Shown here piece after piece: positions 30,764 through 38,345 of a stretch of 64,000 nt of DNA. Positions within the stretch are counted from its first letter, which is position 1. Each line of letters begins with the position of its first letter. The translations under genes and the position numbers were made by a program. The DNA comes from DATARR01 sp036376245 (GTDB taxonomy: Bacteria; Acidobacteriota; Thermoanaerobaculia; Multivoradales; UBA5704), in the NCBI GenBank assembly GCA_036376245.1, contig DASVAS010000035.1:1-64000 (forward strand), read 5' to 3'. The notes under the pieces were generated by a model. That model did no database searches. It worked only from the letters and a program-made list of their open reading frames with translations, and was not told the DNA's origin.

Positions 30764-30852
30764 AAGGACACCAGGGACACCAGGGACCTCAAGGACGTGA
30801 AGGTCGTCGTCCTTGAGGTCCCTGGTGTCCCTGGTGTCCTTCAGGTCCTTGG
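30764..30852. repeat. Long hairpin of tandem 9-nt units (copy 4, different unit)
   Basis: Units here are GGACACCAG, GGACACCAG, GGACCTCAA, GGACGTGAA, and after a minimal loop the complements TCCTTGAGG, TCCCTGGTG, TCCCTGGTG, TCCTTCAGG. The element lies behind the ssb stop codon. The unit differs from copies 1-3, yet both arms carry the same change. Confidence 0.85.
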
Positions 30853-30865
30853 TGGTGGGGCCGTT

Positions 30866-31345
30866 CTAGAAGGGAATGTCGTCTTCTTCCGGCTCGCCGC
30901 CGTAGCCGCCCTCATCGTAGGACGGGCCGCCCTGCTGCTGGCCGCCGCCGCCGTAGCCGCCCTGGCTCTGGCCGTAGCCGCCGCCGTAGCCGGACTGGCC
31001 GCCTTCGAAGTCGCCGCCCTTCTGGCCGAGCATCTGGAAGGTGTCGCAGACGATCTCGGTGCGGTATCTCTTCTCGCCCGTGTTGCGGTCGTCCCAGGAG
31101 CGGGTCTGGAGACGGCCCTCGATGTACACCTGCTTGCCCTTGGTCAGGTACTGGCCGGCGATCTCCGCCTGCTTGCCCCAGACCACGATGTTGTGCCACT
31201 CGGTCTGTTCCTGCTTCTGGCCGTTCTTGTCCCGCCAACGCCGGCTGGTGGCGACCGTGAAGCTCGCGACCGGCTGCCCCGAGGGGGTCGACCGCACCTC
31301 CGGGTCGCGGCCGAGGTTGCCGATCAGGATCACTTTGTTGACCAT
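30866..31345 (-). CDS. ssb: Single-stranded DNA-binding protein
   Basis: From ATG 31345 (GGAGGGAGAACGC upstream) the protein has 159 residues. The OB-fold (about 1-108) has NKVILIGNLGRDPEVRSTPSG, FTVATSRRWRD, TEWHNIVVWGKQAE and KGKQVYIEGRLQTRSW. A Gly/Gln/Tyr-rich linker follows, then the acidic tip EEDDIPF that docks partner proteins. It forms tetramers that coat single-stranded DNA in replication and repair. It lies upstream of the propeller operon and is separated from it by a hairpin repeat. Confidence 0.97.
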   Translation of the reverse strand: MVNKVILIGNLGRDPEVRSTPSGQPVASFTVATSRRWRDKNGQKQEQTEWHNIVVWGKQAEIAGQYLTKGKQVYIEGRLQTRSWDDRNTGEKRYRTEIVCDTFQMLGQKGGDFEGGQSGYGGGYGQSQGGYGGGGQQQGGPSYDEGGYGGEPEEDDIPF

Positions 31346-31449
31346 GCGTTCTCCCTCCGAATCCGCTACGGTATCACACAACCCGGGCAGCATCCGGCGG
31401 GAGCCCGGGCGCGGGTGGGCGCAATAAGAACCCTTCTGGAGAGGACGAT

Positions 31450-31887
31450 ATGCGGGTGGTGCTGCAACGGGTGTCGTCGGCGTCGGTGACGGTGGACGGC
31501 GAGGTGGTCGGCCGGATCGGCCGCGGTCTCCTCGCCCTGGTGGGGATCGAGCGGGGGGACGGTCCCGCGCAGGTCCGGGCCGCGGCGGAGAAGCTGGCCG
31601 GCCTCCGCGTTTTCGAGGACGATGCCGGCAAGATGAACCTCGACCTCGCCGCCGTGGGAGGTGCCTTCCTGATCGTCTCGCAGTTCACCCTCGCCGGCTC
31701 GGTCGCCAAAGGCAGGCGGCCCTCCTTCGACGGCGCCGCGCCCCCGGCCGAAGCCGAGCCGCTGGTGGACGCTCTGGTGGAGGACCTGCGCGCCCGCGAC
31801 TTCCAGGTGGAGACCGGGAAGTTCCGCGCGCACATGGAAGTGGCGCTGGTGAACGACGGGCCGGTGACCCTGATCGCGGATTTCTGA
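31450..31887 (+). CDS. dtd: D-aminoacyl-tRNA deacylase
   Basis: The 145 residues match DTD, which hydrolyses D-aminoacyl-tRNAs (and glycyl-tRNA-Ala) for translation proofreading. MRVVLQRVSSASVTVDGE, the SQFTLA motif (SQFTLAGSVAKGRRPSF) and the C-terminal NDGPVTL (the NxGPVT cross-subunit motif) are all present. A GGAGAGGACGAT ribosome-binding region precedes the ATG. Confidence 0.96.
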   Translation: MRVVLQRVSSASVTVDGEVVGRIGRGLLALVGIERGDGPAQVRAAAEKLAGLRVFEDDAGKMNLDLAAVGGAFLIVSQFTLAGSVAKGRRPSFDGAAPPAEAEPLVDALVEDLRARDFQVETGKFRAHMEVALVNDGPVTLIADF

Positions 31888-31897
31888 CTGGCCGTAC

Positions 31898-32917
31898 CTA
31901 CTGGATCGCCACGATATCCAGCGGCACCGGCATGAACGACAGCACGAAGATCACCAAGGCCAGCAGGGCCAGCCACCGTCGTTTGGCATCCAGTGGCTCG
32001 CTCTCGTCGTAGACGGGCGGGTGGTAGAGCCCGATCACCAGTACCACGAGGCACCAGATCAGCCAGCCGCTCCAGTAGAAGCCCATCAGCGCCAGACCCA
32101 GCCACAGGGGGAGCGCCAGCCTGCGCTGGCCGCGACCCAGGGCGGCATAGAGGATGTGCCCGCCGTCGAGCTGTCCCAGCGGGAGCAGGTTCAGCGCGGT
32201 GGCGAAGAGCCCGAGCCACGCCGCCAGCGCCATGGGATGAAGGTCCAGGACCATCCCTTCCGCCAGAGGTCCGTGGAAGAGCCGCGCCGCCAGCTCGATC
32301 GCCAGGCAGTGGCCCGGAAGCAGGATGTCGGACGGGGGAGATCCGGGAGGGAGCGCCAGCGGCGCCGGATGCGACTGGGCGATCCCATAAAGAAGGAATG
32401 GAACCAGCATGACAAAGCCGGCGATGGGGCCGGCGACTCCCACGTCGAAGAGCTGCCGCTTGCTGTGGATCGGCGACTTGATCTTGATGAACGCGCCGAA
32501 CGTCCCGAAGTTCATGGGGACCGGAAGGAAATACGGCAGGGTCGCGGGCAGCCCATAGCGGCGGCAGGCGACGTAATGCCCCATCTCGTGGGCCAGCAGG
32601 ATCAACAGCGCCGGCACCGAGAAGCTCAGCCCCATCAGGATCCGCGCGGGATTGCTCCAGGTCCACGCGATCACCGCCGGCTCCAGCACCGGTCCGACCG
32701 GGGTCGTCATGTCGGTGCGGCTGAACAGCACCATCACCGGCCCCAGCGTCGTGGTGGTGAAGAACGTCAGCGCGAAGAGGACGCAGGCGAGGAGATAGCG
32801 CGGCCGCTCTCCCTTGGGCGGGGCGGCGGCGAAGACGTCTCCCGGGGCAGGGAGGAGCTCGATGAGCGGGGGCGGCAGCGGGATGACCGGCCGCCCGTCG
32901 CGGCGACCATCGCTCAG
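31898..32917 (-). CDS. Membrane site-2 protease-family metalloprotease (M50)
   Basis: The protein has the M50 zinc motif HEMGH in LLAHEMGHYVACRRYG and the second motif LGQLDGGHILYA, among six or more transmembrane helices. The first standard start is GTG at 32737 (279 residues). The same frame stays open upstream and encodes a basic RPRYLLACVLFALTFFTTTT segment typical of the first helix of this family, with no ATG, GTG or TTG before it. A CTG at 32917 overlaps the HU stop codon (CTGA) and would give 339 residues; I use it as the likely coupled start. Its substrate is unknown. It converges with dtd. Confidence 0.78.
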   Translation of the reverse strand: MSDGRRDGRPVIPLPPPLIELLPAPGDVFAAAPPKGERPRYLLACVLFALTFFTTTTLGPVMVLFSRTDMTTPVGPVLEPAVIAWTWSNPARILMGLSFSVPALLILLAHEMGHYVACRRYGLPATLPYFLPVPMNFGTFGAFIKIKSPIHSKRQLFDVGVAGPIAGFVMLVPFLLYGIAQSHPAPLALPPGSPPSDILLPGHCLAIELAARLFHGPLAEGMVLDLHPMALAAWLGLFATALNLLPLGQLDGGHILYAALGRGQRRLALPLWLGLALMGFYWSGWLIWCLVVLVIGLYHPPVYDESEPLDAKRRWLALLALVIFVLSFMPVPLDIVAIQ

Positions 32918-33180
32918 AGGTTTTTCAGGTCCTTCCCCGGCTTGAAGCGGACCGTCTTGCCGGGAGAGATCGCCACCTCGACGCCGGTCTTGGGATTGCG
33001 GCCGACGCCCTTCTTGCGGTCGCGCACCTGGAAGACGCCGAAGCCGCGCAGCTCGATGCGCTTGCCGTCGCAGAGGGCGTTCTTCATGGCCTCGATGATG
33101 GTGTCGACGGCCTGCGCCGCCTTCACTCTGGGAACGTCTGTGATTTCCGCGACGCGGTCGACGATGTCCGACTTGATCAT
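32914..33180 (-). CDS. HU-family DNA-binding protein
   Basis: The 88 residues form a complete HU/IHF histone-like protein: MIKSDIVDRVAEITDV, the dimerisation helices, the signature GFGVFQVRDRKKGVGRNPKT and the DNA-arm region ending VRFKPGKDLKNL. It bends DNA and compacts the nucleoid. A near-consensus promoter and GGAG precede the ATG. HU versus IHF-subunit identity cannot be settled by eye. Confidence 0.96.
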   Translation of the reverse strand: MIKSDIVDRVAEITDVPRVKAAQAVDTIIEAMKNALCDGKRIELRGFGVFQVRDRKKGVGRNPKTGVEVAISPGKTVRFKPGKDLKNL

Positions 33181-33201
33181 TGCGGCTCCGAAACGGGGGC
33201 G

Positions 33202-33230
33202 AGTCTAGAATGGGTCATCACAGGTGTCAA
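33202..33230 (-). promoter_or_regulatory. Strong sigma-70 promoter of the HU gene
   Basis: On the minus strand TTGACA (33230-33225), a 17-nt spacer and TAGACT (33207-33202) are the best promoter match in the window. The leader would be about 14 nt and contains GGAG. Confidence 0.82.
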
Positions 33231-33246
33231 CAAAAAGGAACGAGGC

Positions 33247-34560
33247 TCAGGATTTCGCCTCGCCGCGCTTCCGCTGCAGGATGCAGCGCTCCACGGCGGC
33301 GGTGGCGGCGGCGGCCAGGCGCTGCATCTGCGGCAGGTCCACCGGACCCTTGGAAGCGCCATCGGCGTAGATCAGCATCACCAGCCGGTCCTTGATGCGC
33401 ACCGGCAGCATCACGCAGTCGCGCGGCAGGTCGCCGCCCCAGGCACGGGCGAGCTGCCGGTGCGCGGGCATGGGGGGCAGGGGGCCGAGGTAGACGGCGC
33501 CGCCCTGCCGCAGGTTGAGGAAGAGCGACGGCTGGTCGAAGCCGATCGAGAACTCGGAGAAGACGGCGGGATCGACGTTGGCGCCGTGGATGCGCCAGCC
33601 CACGACGCGGTCCCGCGTGGCCTGGAAGAGAGCGACACGCCGATGGGTACGGCCGAGGAAGCCGAGGAGGATCTGGCCGACCTCGTCGAGGTTCCTGGCC
33701 TTGCCCAGGGCGGCCTCGGCGTCCCCGAGGTTGGCCGGGGCCGGGATGGCGCTGTCGGCGGCGCCCGCGGGCTCGCTCCAGCCGAAGGCGCCGAGCTCCG
33801 CCCGTTCCTCGGGAGTCAGGGAGACGCTGGTGGGGCGAGTGGGGCGGGCCTGCGGGGCCGGCGCGGCGCTCGCCGCCACGGCGGGCGCGGGAGCCGGCGA
33901 GACGGGCGCGGGGACGGGCGCCGCCACGGCGGGAGCCGCCGCGGCCGCCGCCACCGGACGGGCCACGGGAGGCGGCAGGTCCGGCAGGGGCGGCGGCGGT
34001 TTCAGACGGGGAGCCGTGGCGAAGGGGCTGGAGAAGTCGTGCACCTCGTGCTCGGCGGTGTCTTCCTTCGGCTTCTCCCAGAGGAAGCGGGCGCGGTTCA
34101 GCCGGTCCAGGATCATGCCGTAGCGGGAGGGCATCTCCTCGCCGTAGTAGCGCTCCAGGGCCTCCAGGAGGCGGAGCTCGTGGGCCACGTAGACCTTGAC
34201 CCGCTTGCCCGAGGCGAAGGCGATCTCGTCCTGGGCCGAGAGGTTGCGCGGATCGATCATCGCCACGTCGAGCCGCCCGACCTCCAGGCGGAACGGGAGG
34301 GCGCGGCAGCGCCGGGCGAGCTTGTCCGGGATCAGCGCCAGCACCTCCTCCGGGATGTTGCGCAGGTCGTCCACGGCGGCCGAGGGGACGCCCAGGTGCT
34401 CGGCGAGCCCCTTGAGCAGCAGCTCCTCGGTGATGGCGTCCATTTCGAGCAGGCAGGTGCCGATGCGGCCGCCGCCGACGTTCTGCGTCTTGAGGGCGCG
34501 CGTGAGCTGCTGGACCGTGATCCAGCCGCGCGCTACGAGGAGCTGTCCCAGCTTGCCCAT
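33247..34560 (-). CDS. MshEN/GspE N-terminal domain protein with Pro/Ala linker and C-terminal GAF-like domain
   Basis: The first 145 residues (MGKLGQLLVARGWITVQQL, LKGLAEHLGVPS, LALIPDKLARRCRALPF, IDPRNLSAQDEIAFASGKRV) match the N-terminal domain of type II secretion/type IV pilus ATPases, whose MshEN form binds c-di-GMP. No ATPase follows. A Pro/Ala-rich linker (about 185-250) leads to a C-terminal globular domain (about 280-430, VALFQATRDRVVGWRIHG to LVMLIYADG) that resembles GAF-type sensors. A TATACA box 6 nt before the ATG suggests a leaderless mRNA. The protein may connect c-di-GMP or surface signals to an unknown output. Confidence 0.78.
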   Translation of the reverse strand: MGKLGQLLVARGWITVQQLTRALKTQNVGGGRIGTCLLEMDAITEELLLKGLAEHLGVPSAAVDDLRNIPEEVLALIPDKLARRCRALPFRLEVGRLDVAMIDPRNLSAQDEIAFASGKRVKVYVAHELRLLEALERYYGEEMPSRYGMILDRLNRARFLWEKPKEDTAEHEVHDFSSPFATAPRLKPPPPLPDLPPPVARPVAAAAAAPAVAAPVPAPVSPAPAPAVAASAAPAPQARPTRPTSVSLTPEERAELGAFGWSEPAGAADSAIPAPANLGDAEAALGKARNLDEVGQILLGFLGRTHRRVALFQATRDRVVGWRIHGANVDPAVFSEFSIGFDQPSLFLNLRQGGAVYLGPLPPMPAHRQLARAWGGDLPRDCVMLPVRIKDRLVMLIYADGASKGPVDLPQMQRLAAAATAAVERCILQRKRGEAKS

Positions 34561-34669
34561 ACGACCTGTATACCCGTCCCCCGGGCCCGGTGTTTCCCTT
34601 CTGGCTGTAACTTGTTCACTTTCCGCTACTTAAGCGCAAGGGCGACATTATAGAGTCGGCTCGACAACC

Positions 34670-34699
34670 TTGTAAAGCGCCATGGAGCGCTGATATTCT
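34670..34699 (+). promoter_or_regulatory. Leaderless-type promoter of the TPR gene
   Basis: TTGTAA (34670-34675), an 18-nt spacer and TATTCT (34694-34699) place the transcription start at about 34706-34707, exactly at the GTG start codon. No Shine-Dalgarno sequence precedes the gene. Confidence 0.68.
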
Positions 34700-34706
34700 G
34701 CGCTGT

Positions 34707-36650
34707 GTGAAGCATCGTCTCTCCGCGGCTTCGGCCGTCTGCATCCTCTTTATCCCTCTCACTCTGTCCGCCGCGCAGCCCGCCGGCTCCGACCGGTCCG
34801 CGGCTTCGTACCAGTTCGCCCTCGGCAAGCTGCTCGCCGTCGAGGGCTCGGTACAGGAAGCCCTGGCGGCTTTCGAGCGCGCCGAGAAATTGGCGCCGGA
34901 CTCTCCCGAGACGGTCTACGTGCTCCTGGAGCACGGCCAGCTCCTGGCGCGCGCGGCCCAGTACGCCCGCAACCCGTCGCAGCGGGACGAGAGTCTGCGC
35001 CAGGCGGCGGAGAAGATGTCCGCGGCCCGCCGGCTGGCCCCCGAGAACCTCGATGTGCTGCGGGCGGTGGGCGAGGTCTACATCGACCTCGCGGCCAGCG
35101 ATCCCAAGGCCATCGAGACCGCCCGCGAGGCGCTGGAGGCCGTGCGGCGGCGCGATCCGTTCGACGCCCAGTCGTTCCTGACCCTGGGCCGGATCTACAT
35201 GGAGCAGAATCAGCCGGAGAAGGCCGCCGAGGTCTTCCGCGAGCTGGTGAACAACGTGCCGCAGCAGCGCACGGCCTACGCCCTGCTGGTCGAGTCGCTG
35301 CTGCGGGCGGACAAGGGCGCGGAGGCCGAGAAGACCCTGCAGGAGATCCTCGGGTTCGATCCCGGCTCGCTCGAGGCGCGCCTCGCGCTGGCCGACCTGC
35401 AGTCCAAGCGCGGCGACGCCGCGGCCGTCCTGGAGACGCTGAAGGGCGCTCCGGAGGAGACGCGGGAGGACCCGCGGCTGCGCCGGCAGCTCGCCTGGGC
35501 GCTCTACCAGGCGGGCGACCTGGAAGGGGCGCTGGCGGCGGTCGAGGCACTTCGGGTCAAGGACCCGGACGGCCAGAGCCTCGCCCTGCTCAAGGGTCTG
35601 ATCCTGGCGGCGCAGGGCAAGAACGAAGAGGCCCTGGATCTGCTGTCCAGGGTCCGCGAGAGCCAGCCCAAGGATGTCGCCCTGGCGGCCACCGCCGCCC
35701 GCGTGATGCAGCGCGCCGGCCGCCGGGACGAAGCGGCGCGGCTGCTGACCGGGCTCGCCGAGGATCTGGTGAAGGACGGCAAGGCCGAGGAGGCGGCGCA
35801 GGTCCGCATGGAAGCGGCGCAGATGCTGGCCGACGGCAAGGAGTGGGCGAAGGTCGGGCCGGCGCTGGGACCCCTGGTGACCGACGCCGACGCCGCGGTC
35901 CGCCTGCCGGCCGTGCTGCTCCAGGCCGAGGCGCTGTCGCGCGACGGACGCCACGACGACGCCCTGGAGCTGCTCGCCAAAGAGCGGGACTCCCCCGCGG
36001 TCGCCAGCAAGCGCGCCGAGGTGCTGTCGCGGGCCGGCCGGGAGGAGGAGGCCGCCAAGGCCTTCGCCACCCTGACGGCGGGCGACGAGGCCTCGACGCT
36101 GGCGGCGGCGCAGGCCTGGCAGCGGCTGGAGCGGCACCAGGAGTCGATCCCGCTGCTGGAGAAGCTCACCGCTTCCAAGCCGGACCAGCCGGTGCTCGGC
36201 TTCATGCTCGGCGCCGCCTACGAGCGGACGAAGCAGACCGACAAGGCGATCACCGAGCTGCGGCGGGTGGTGAAGCTCGATCCCGAGTTCCACGCCGCCC
36301 TGAACTATCTCGGCTACACCATGGCCGAGGCGAACGTCCATCTGGAGGAGGCGTTGGATCTGGTGACCCGGGCGGTGGCGCTCGATCCGGACAACGGCGC
36401 CTACATCGATTCTCTGGGATGGATCTACTACCGCATGGGACGGCCGGAAGCCGCCCGCGTGGAGCTCGAACGGGCCGTCCGCCTGGAGCCTGAGGACGCG
36501 ACGCTGCAAGAGCATCTGGGGGATGTCTATGTTGCGTTGGGCCAGAAGGAGAGGGCACGGCAGGCCTATGAGAGAGCGCTCGAGATCGGTGGCGACGACA
36601 CGGACAAGGTCCGGCGCAAGCTGGGCGATCTCGGCGGCAAGGCCCCTTAG
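34707..36650 (+). CDS. Exported tetratricopeptide-repeat protein
   Basis: The 647 residues start at GTG 34707 with a signal peptide (KHRLSAASAVCILFIPLTLS). The remainder is a solenoid of about 15 TPRs, seen as AEKLAPDSPETVYVLLEHGQ, FLTLGRIYMEQNQPEKAAEV, YTMAEANVHLEEALDLVTRA and IYYRMGRPEAARVELERAV. No catalytic domain is present. It probably acts in the periplasm as a scaffold for envelope assembly. The LolB-like lipoprotein gene overlaps its 3' end, so the two products may work together in outer-membrane biogenesis. Confidence 0.9.
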   Translation: MKHRLSAASAVCILFIPLTLSAAQPAGSDRSAASYQFALGKLLAVEGSVQEALAAFERAEKLAPDSPETVYVLLEHGQLLARAAQYARNPSQRDESLRQAAEKMSAARRLAPENLDVLRAVGEVYIDLAASDPKAIETAREALEAVRRRDPFDAQSFLTLGRIYMEQNQPEKAAEVFRELVNNVPQQRTAYALLVESLLRADKGAEAEKTLQEILGFDPGSLEARLALADLQSKRGDAAAVLETLKGAPEETREDPRLRRQLAWALYQAGDLEGALAAVEALRVKDPDGQSLALLKGLILAAQGKNEEALDLLSRVRESQPKDVALAATAARVMQRAGRRDEAARLLTGLAEDLVKDGKAEEAAQVRMEAAQMLADGKEWAKVGPALGPLVTDADAAVRLPAVLLQAEALSRDGRHDDALELLAKERDSPAVASKRAEVLSRAGREEEAAKAFATLTAGDEASTLAAAQAWQRLERHQESIPLLEKLTASKPDQPVLGFMLGAAYERTKQTDKAITELRRVVKLDPEFHAALNYLGYTMAEANVHLEEALDLVTRAVALDPDNGAYIDSLGWIYYRMGRPEAARVELERAVRLEPEDATLQEHLGDVYVALGQKERARQAYERALEIGGDDTDKVRRKLGDLGGKAP

Positions 36651-37392
36651 AACCGGCCTCCTCCGGCACGGCGCGCTCCTCCTCTTCCTCCTCCCCTTGG
36701 CCGCGGGATGCGCGGGCGGGCCGTCCCCCCGTCCCCTGCCCGCCGCGGCCCTGGAGCCCTGGCAGATCCCGCAGGGGGCCTACGGCTCGCAGCGGCTCTA
36801 CCGGGTCAGCTATTCGGGTCCGGAGGGGGAAGGCTCGTTCAAGGTCACCCTCCGCCTGGTGTCGCCCGCCCGTTACCAGATCCAGGCTGTGGACCCGGTC
36901 GGGCGCTCCCTGTGGAGCCTGGACGTCTCCGACGACTCGGGGCTGTGGCTGAACCACCGCAGCCGCACCTGGTGCGAGTTCGAGGGGCGCTTCGACGTCG
37001 CCGGCGTGCCCATGGGGCCGTTCCCGCTGCTCTCGCTGCCGTCGCTCCTGCTCGGCAGGGTGCCCGCCGAGCCCGCCGCGGATTCCCCCAACGCCGAGCC
37101 GGCGGGGCGGCAGTTCGCCTTCCGCGACGCCACCGACCGCCGCTGGTCCGGCACCCTGGGAGAGGCCGGGCTGGTGCAGAGCTGGATCCTGTCGGAGGGG
37201 AGCACGCCGACGGTCTGGTGGGTCCGCCGTGACGACTGGGCCATCCTCTCGGACCGCGAGCGGGGCGTGCAGGTCCGCTGGCGCGAGGTGCTGCGCGAGA
37301 ACCTCGACCGCGAGCCGCCGCGGCTGGAGATCCCGGCCGGCTACCGGCAGGCGGAGTGCGGCGAGCCGGACCTTCCCGAGTCGGGGGTTTGA
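36589..37392 (+). CDS. LolB-like outer-membrane lipoprotein
   Basis: A lipoprotein signal (RHGALLLFLLPLAAGC, lipobox LAAGC) is followed by about 225 residues with SLWSLDVSDDSGLWL and VRWREVLRENL, giving a LolB/LolA-like beta-sheet pattern (tentative). Synteny helps: in gammaproteobacteria lolB stands with ispE, prs and pth, and prs and pth follow here. The start is uncertain. The frame is open from 36523 within the TPR gene; GTG 36589 or ATG 36568 are candidates, and no start codon lies between the TPR stop and the hydrophobic core. LolB inserts lipoproteins into the outer membrane. Confidence 0.7.
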   Translation: MATTRTRSGASWAISAARPLRTGLLRHGALLLFLLPLAAGCAGGPSPRPLPAAALEPWQIPQGAYGSQRLYRVSYSGPEGEGSFKVTLRLVSPARYQIQAVDPVGRSLWSLDVSDDSGLWLNHRSRTWCEFEGRFDVAGVPMGPFPLLSLPSLLLGRVPAEPAADSPNAEPAGRQFAFRDATDRRWSGTLGEAGLVQSWILSEGSTPTVWWVRRDDWAILSDRERGVQVRWREVLRENLDREPPRLEIPAGYRQAECGEPDLPESGV

Positions 37393-37519
37393 CACCCCCG
37401 CCCATCCCCACTACCATAGTCCGCTCCGCGCGGGGCGAAGCCTGCCCGCGTGGAGCCGCCGAGGGGCCGGGTTTCCCTGGGAAGGCCGTCCTGAGTGCTC
37501 TCCGGAGGTTCCGCCAGTA

Positions 37520-37525
37520 TATAAT
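37520..37525 (+). promoter_or_regulatory. Candidate -10 box upstream of spoVG
   Basis: TATAAT at 37520-37525 is a perfect -10 hexamer in GC-rich surroundings, about 160 nt before spoVG. No good -35 is seen. Otherwise the 295-bp gap 37393-37687 shows only GC-rich sequence and a Shine-Dalgarno-like GGAGAGGATG before spoVG. Confidence 0.4.
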
Positions 37526-37687
37526 GCCGGCATAGATGCCGACGCGTGTATAGCCAGGCCCTCCGAGGGGAAGATGGGGTTTCTTCTCCTTCTACTCCTG
37601 GAGCCGCCGCAGCAAGTTGGGTAGCCGTCTGGGCGGCGAGACCCTTACGCGTCGGCCACCAGGGAATGACCCGGAGAGGATGCGGAC

Positions 37688-38098
37688 ATGGAGATCACAG
37701 AGGTCAAGGTCTTTCCGATTCAAGAGGAGAAGCTGAAGGCATTCGTCTCGATCGTCTTTGATCAGTGTTTCATGATCAATGACATCAAGATCATCCAGGG
37801 GCGGGACGGGCTGTTCATCAGCATGCCGAGTCGGAAGAAGAAGAACGGCGAGTTCAAGGATGTGGCCCATCCTCTGAACAATGAGACGCGCCGGATGATC
37901 GAGGAGAAGATCCTGGCCGAGTACGATCGCGTCCTCGGGGAGCGGGGGGAGGAGCCGGCGGACCGTGGCGTCCGGGCGGCGCGCCTGTCCGCGGACGGCG
38001 ATGTCGTCGAGACGCATGGCCTGGCCGCGGCTCCGCCGGAGAAGACCCTGGAAGAGGTCGAGGAGATCCATCTCCGCGACTCCTTCTGGACCGTGTAA
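37688..38098 (+). CDS. spoVG: SpoVG-family RNA/DNA-binding regulator
   Basis: The first 90 of 136 residues are a complete SpoVG domain: EITEVKVFPI, KAFVSIVFDQCFMINDIKII, GLFISMPSRKKKNGEFKDVA, then HPLNNETRRMIEEKIL. SpoVG is widespread beyond spore formers and binds nucleic acids to tune gene expression. A longer acidic tail (about 45 residues, ending DSFWTV) is unusual for the family. It is followed by tRNA-Gln, prs and rplY; spoVG-prs linkage is also known in Firmicutes. Confidence 0.93.
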   Translation: MEITEVKVFPIQEEKLKAFVSIVFDQCFMINDIKIIQGRDGLFISMPSRKKKNGEFKDVAHPLNNETRRMIEEKILAEYDRVLGERGEEPADRGVRAARLSADGDVVETHGLAAAPPEKTLEEVEEIHLRDSFWTV

Positions 38099-38210
38099 GC
38101 TTTGGGGCCTGGCGGCGGCGCCGCCGGGCTCTTGGAGTTCGTCGAAGCGCGGGTGCGCCAGGCGGCTGCCCGGGTGCGCGGAGTCGTCGTCGGGCAAGAG
38201 CACCTATCCC

Positions 38211-38285
38211 TGGGGCGTCGCCAAGTGGTAAGGCACCAGACTTTGGATCTGGCATCCGGAGGTTCGAATCCTCCCGCCCCAACCA
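38211..38285 (+). tRNA. tRNA-Gln (anticodon TTG)
   Basis: The acceptor stem TGGGGCG pairs with CGCCCCA, followed by discriminator A and an encoded CCA. The anticodon stem-loop CCAGA-CTTTGGA-TCTGG gives anticodon TTG (Gln, codon CAA, also CAG by wobble). The T arm GGAGG-TTCGAAT-CCTCC is intact. Length is 75 nt including CCA. Confidence 0.96.
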
Positions 38286-38345
38286 GCTCGAGCGGTAAAC
38301 CCGGAACCCAGAGATTCCGTTGTCGTCCATCCCAAGAGGGGGAGT

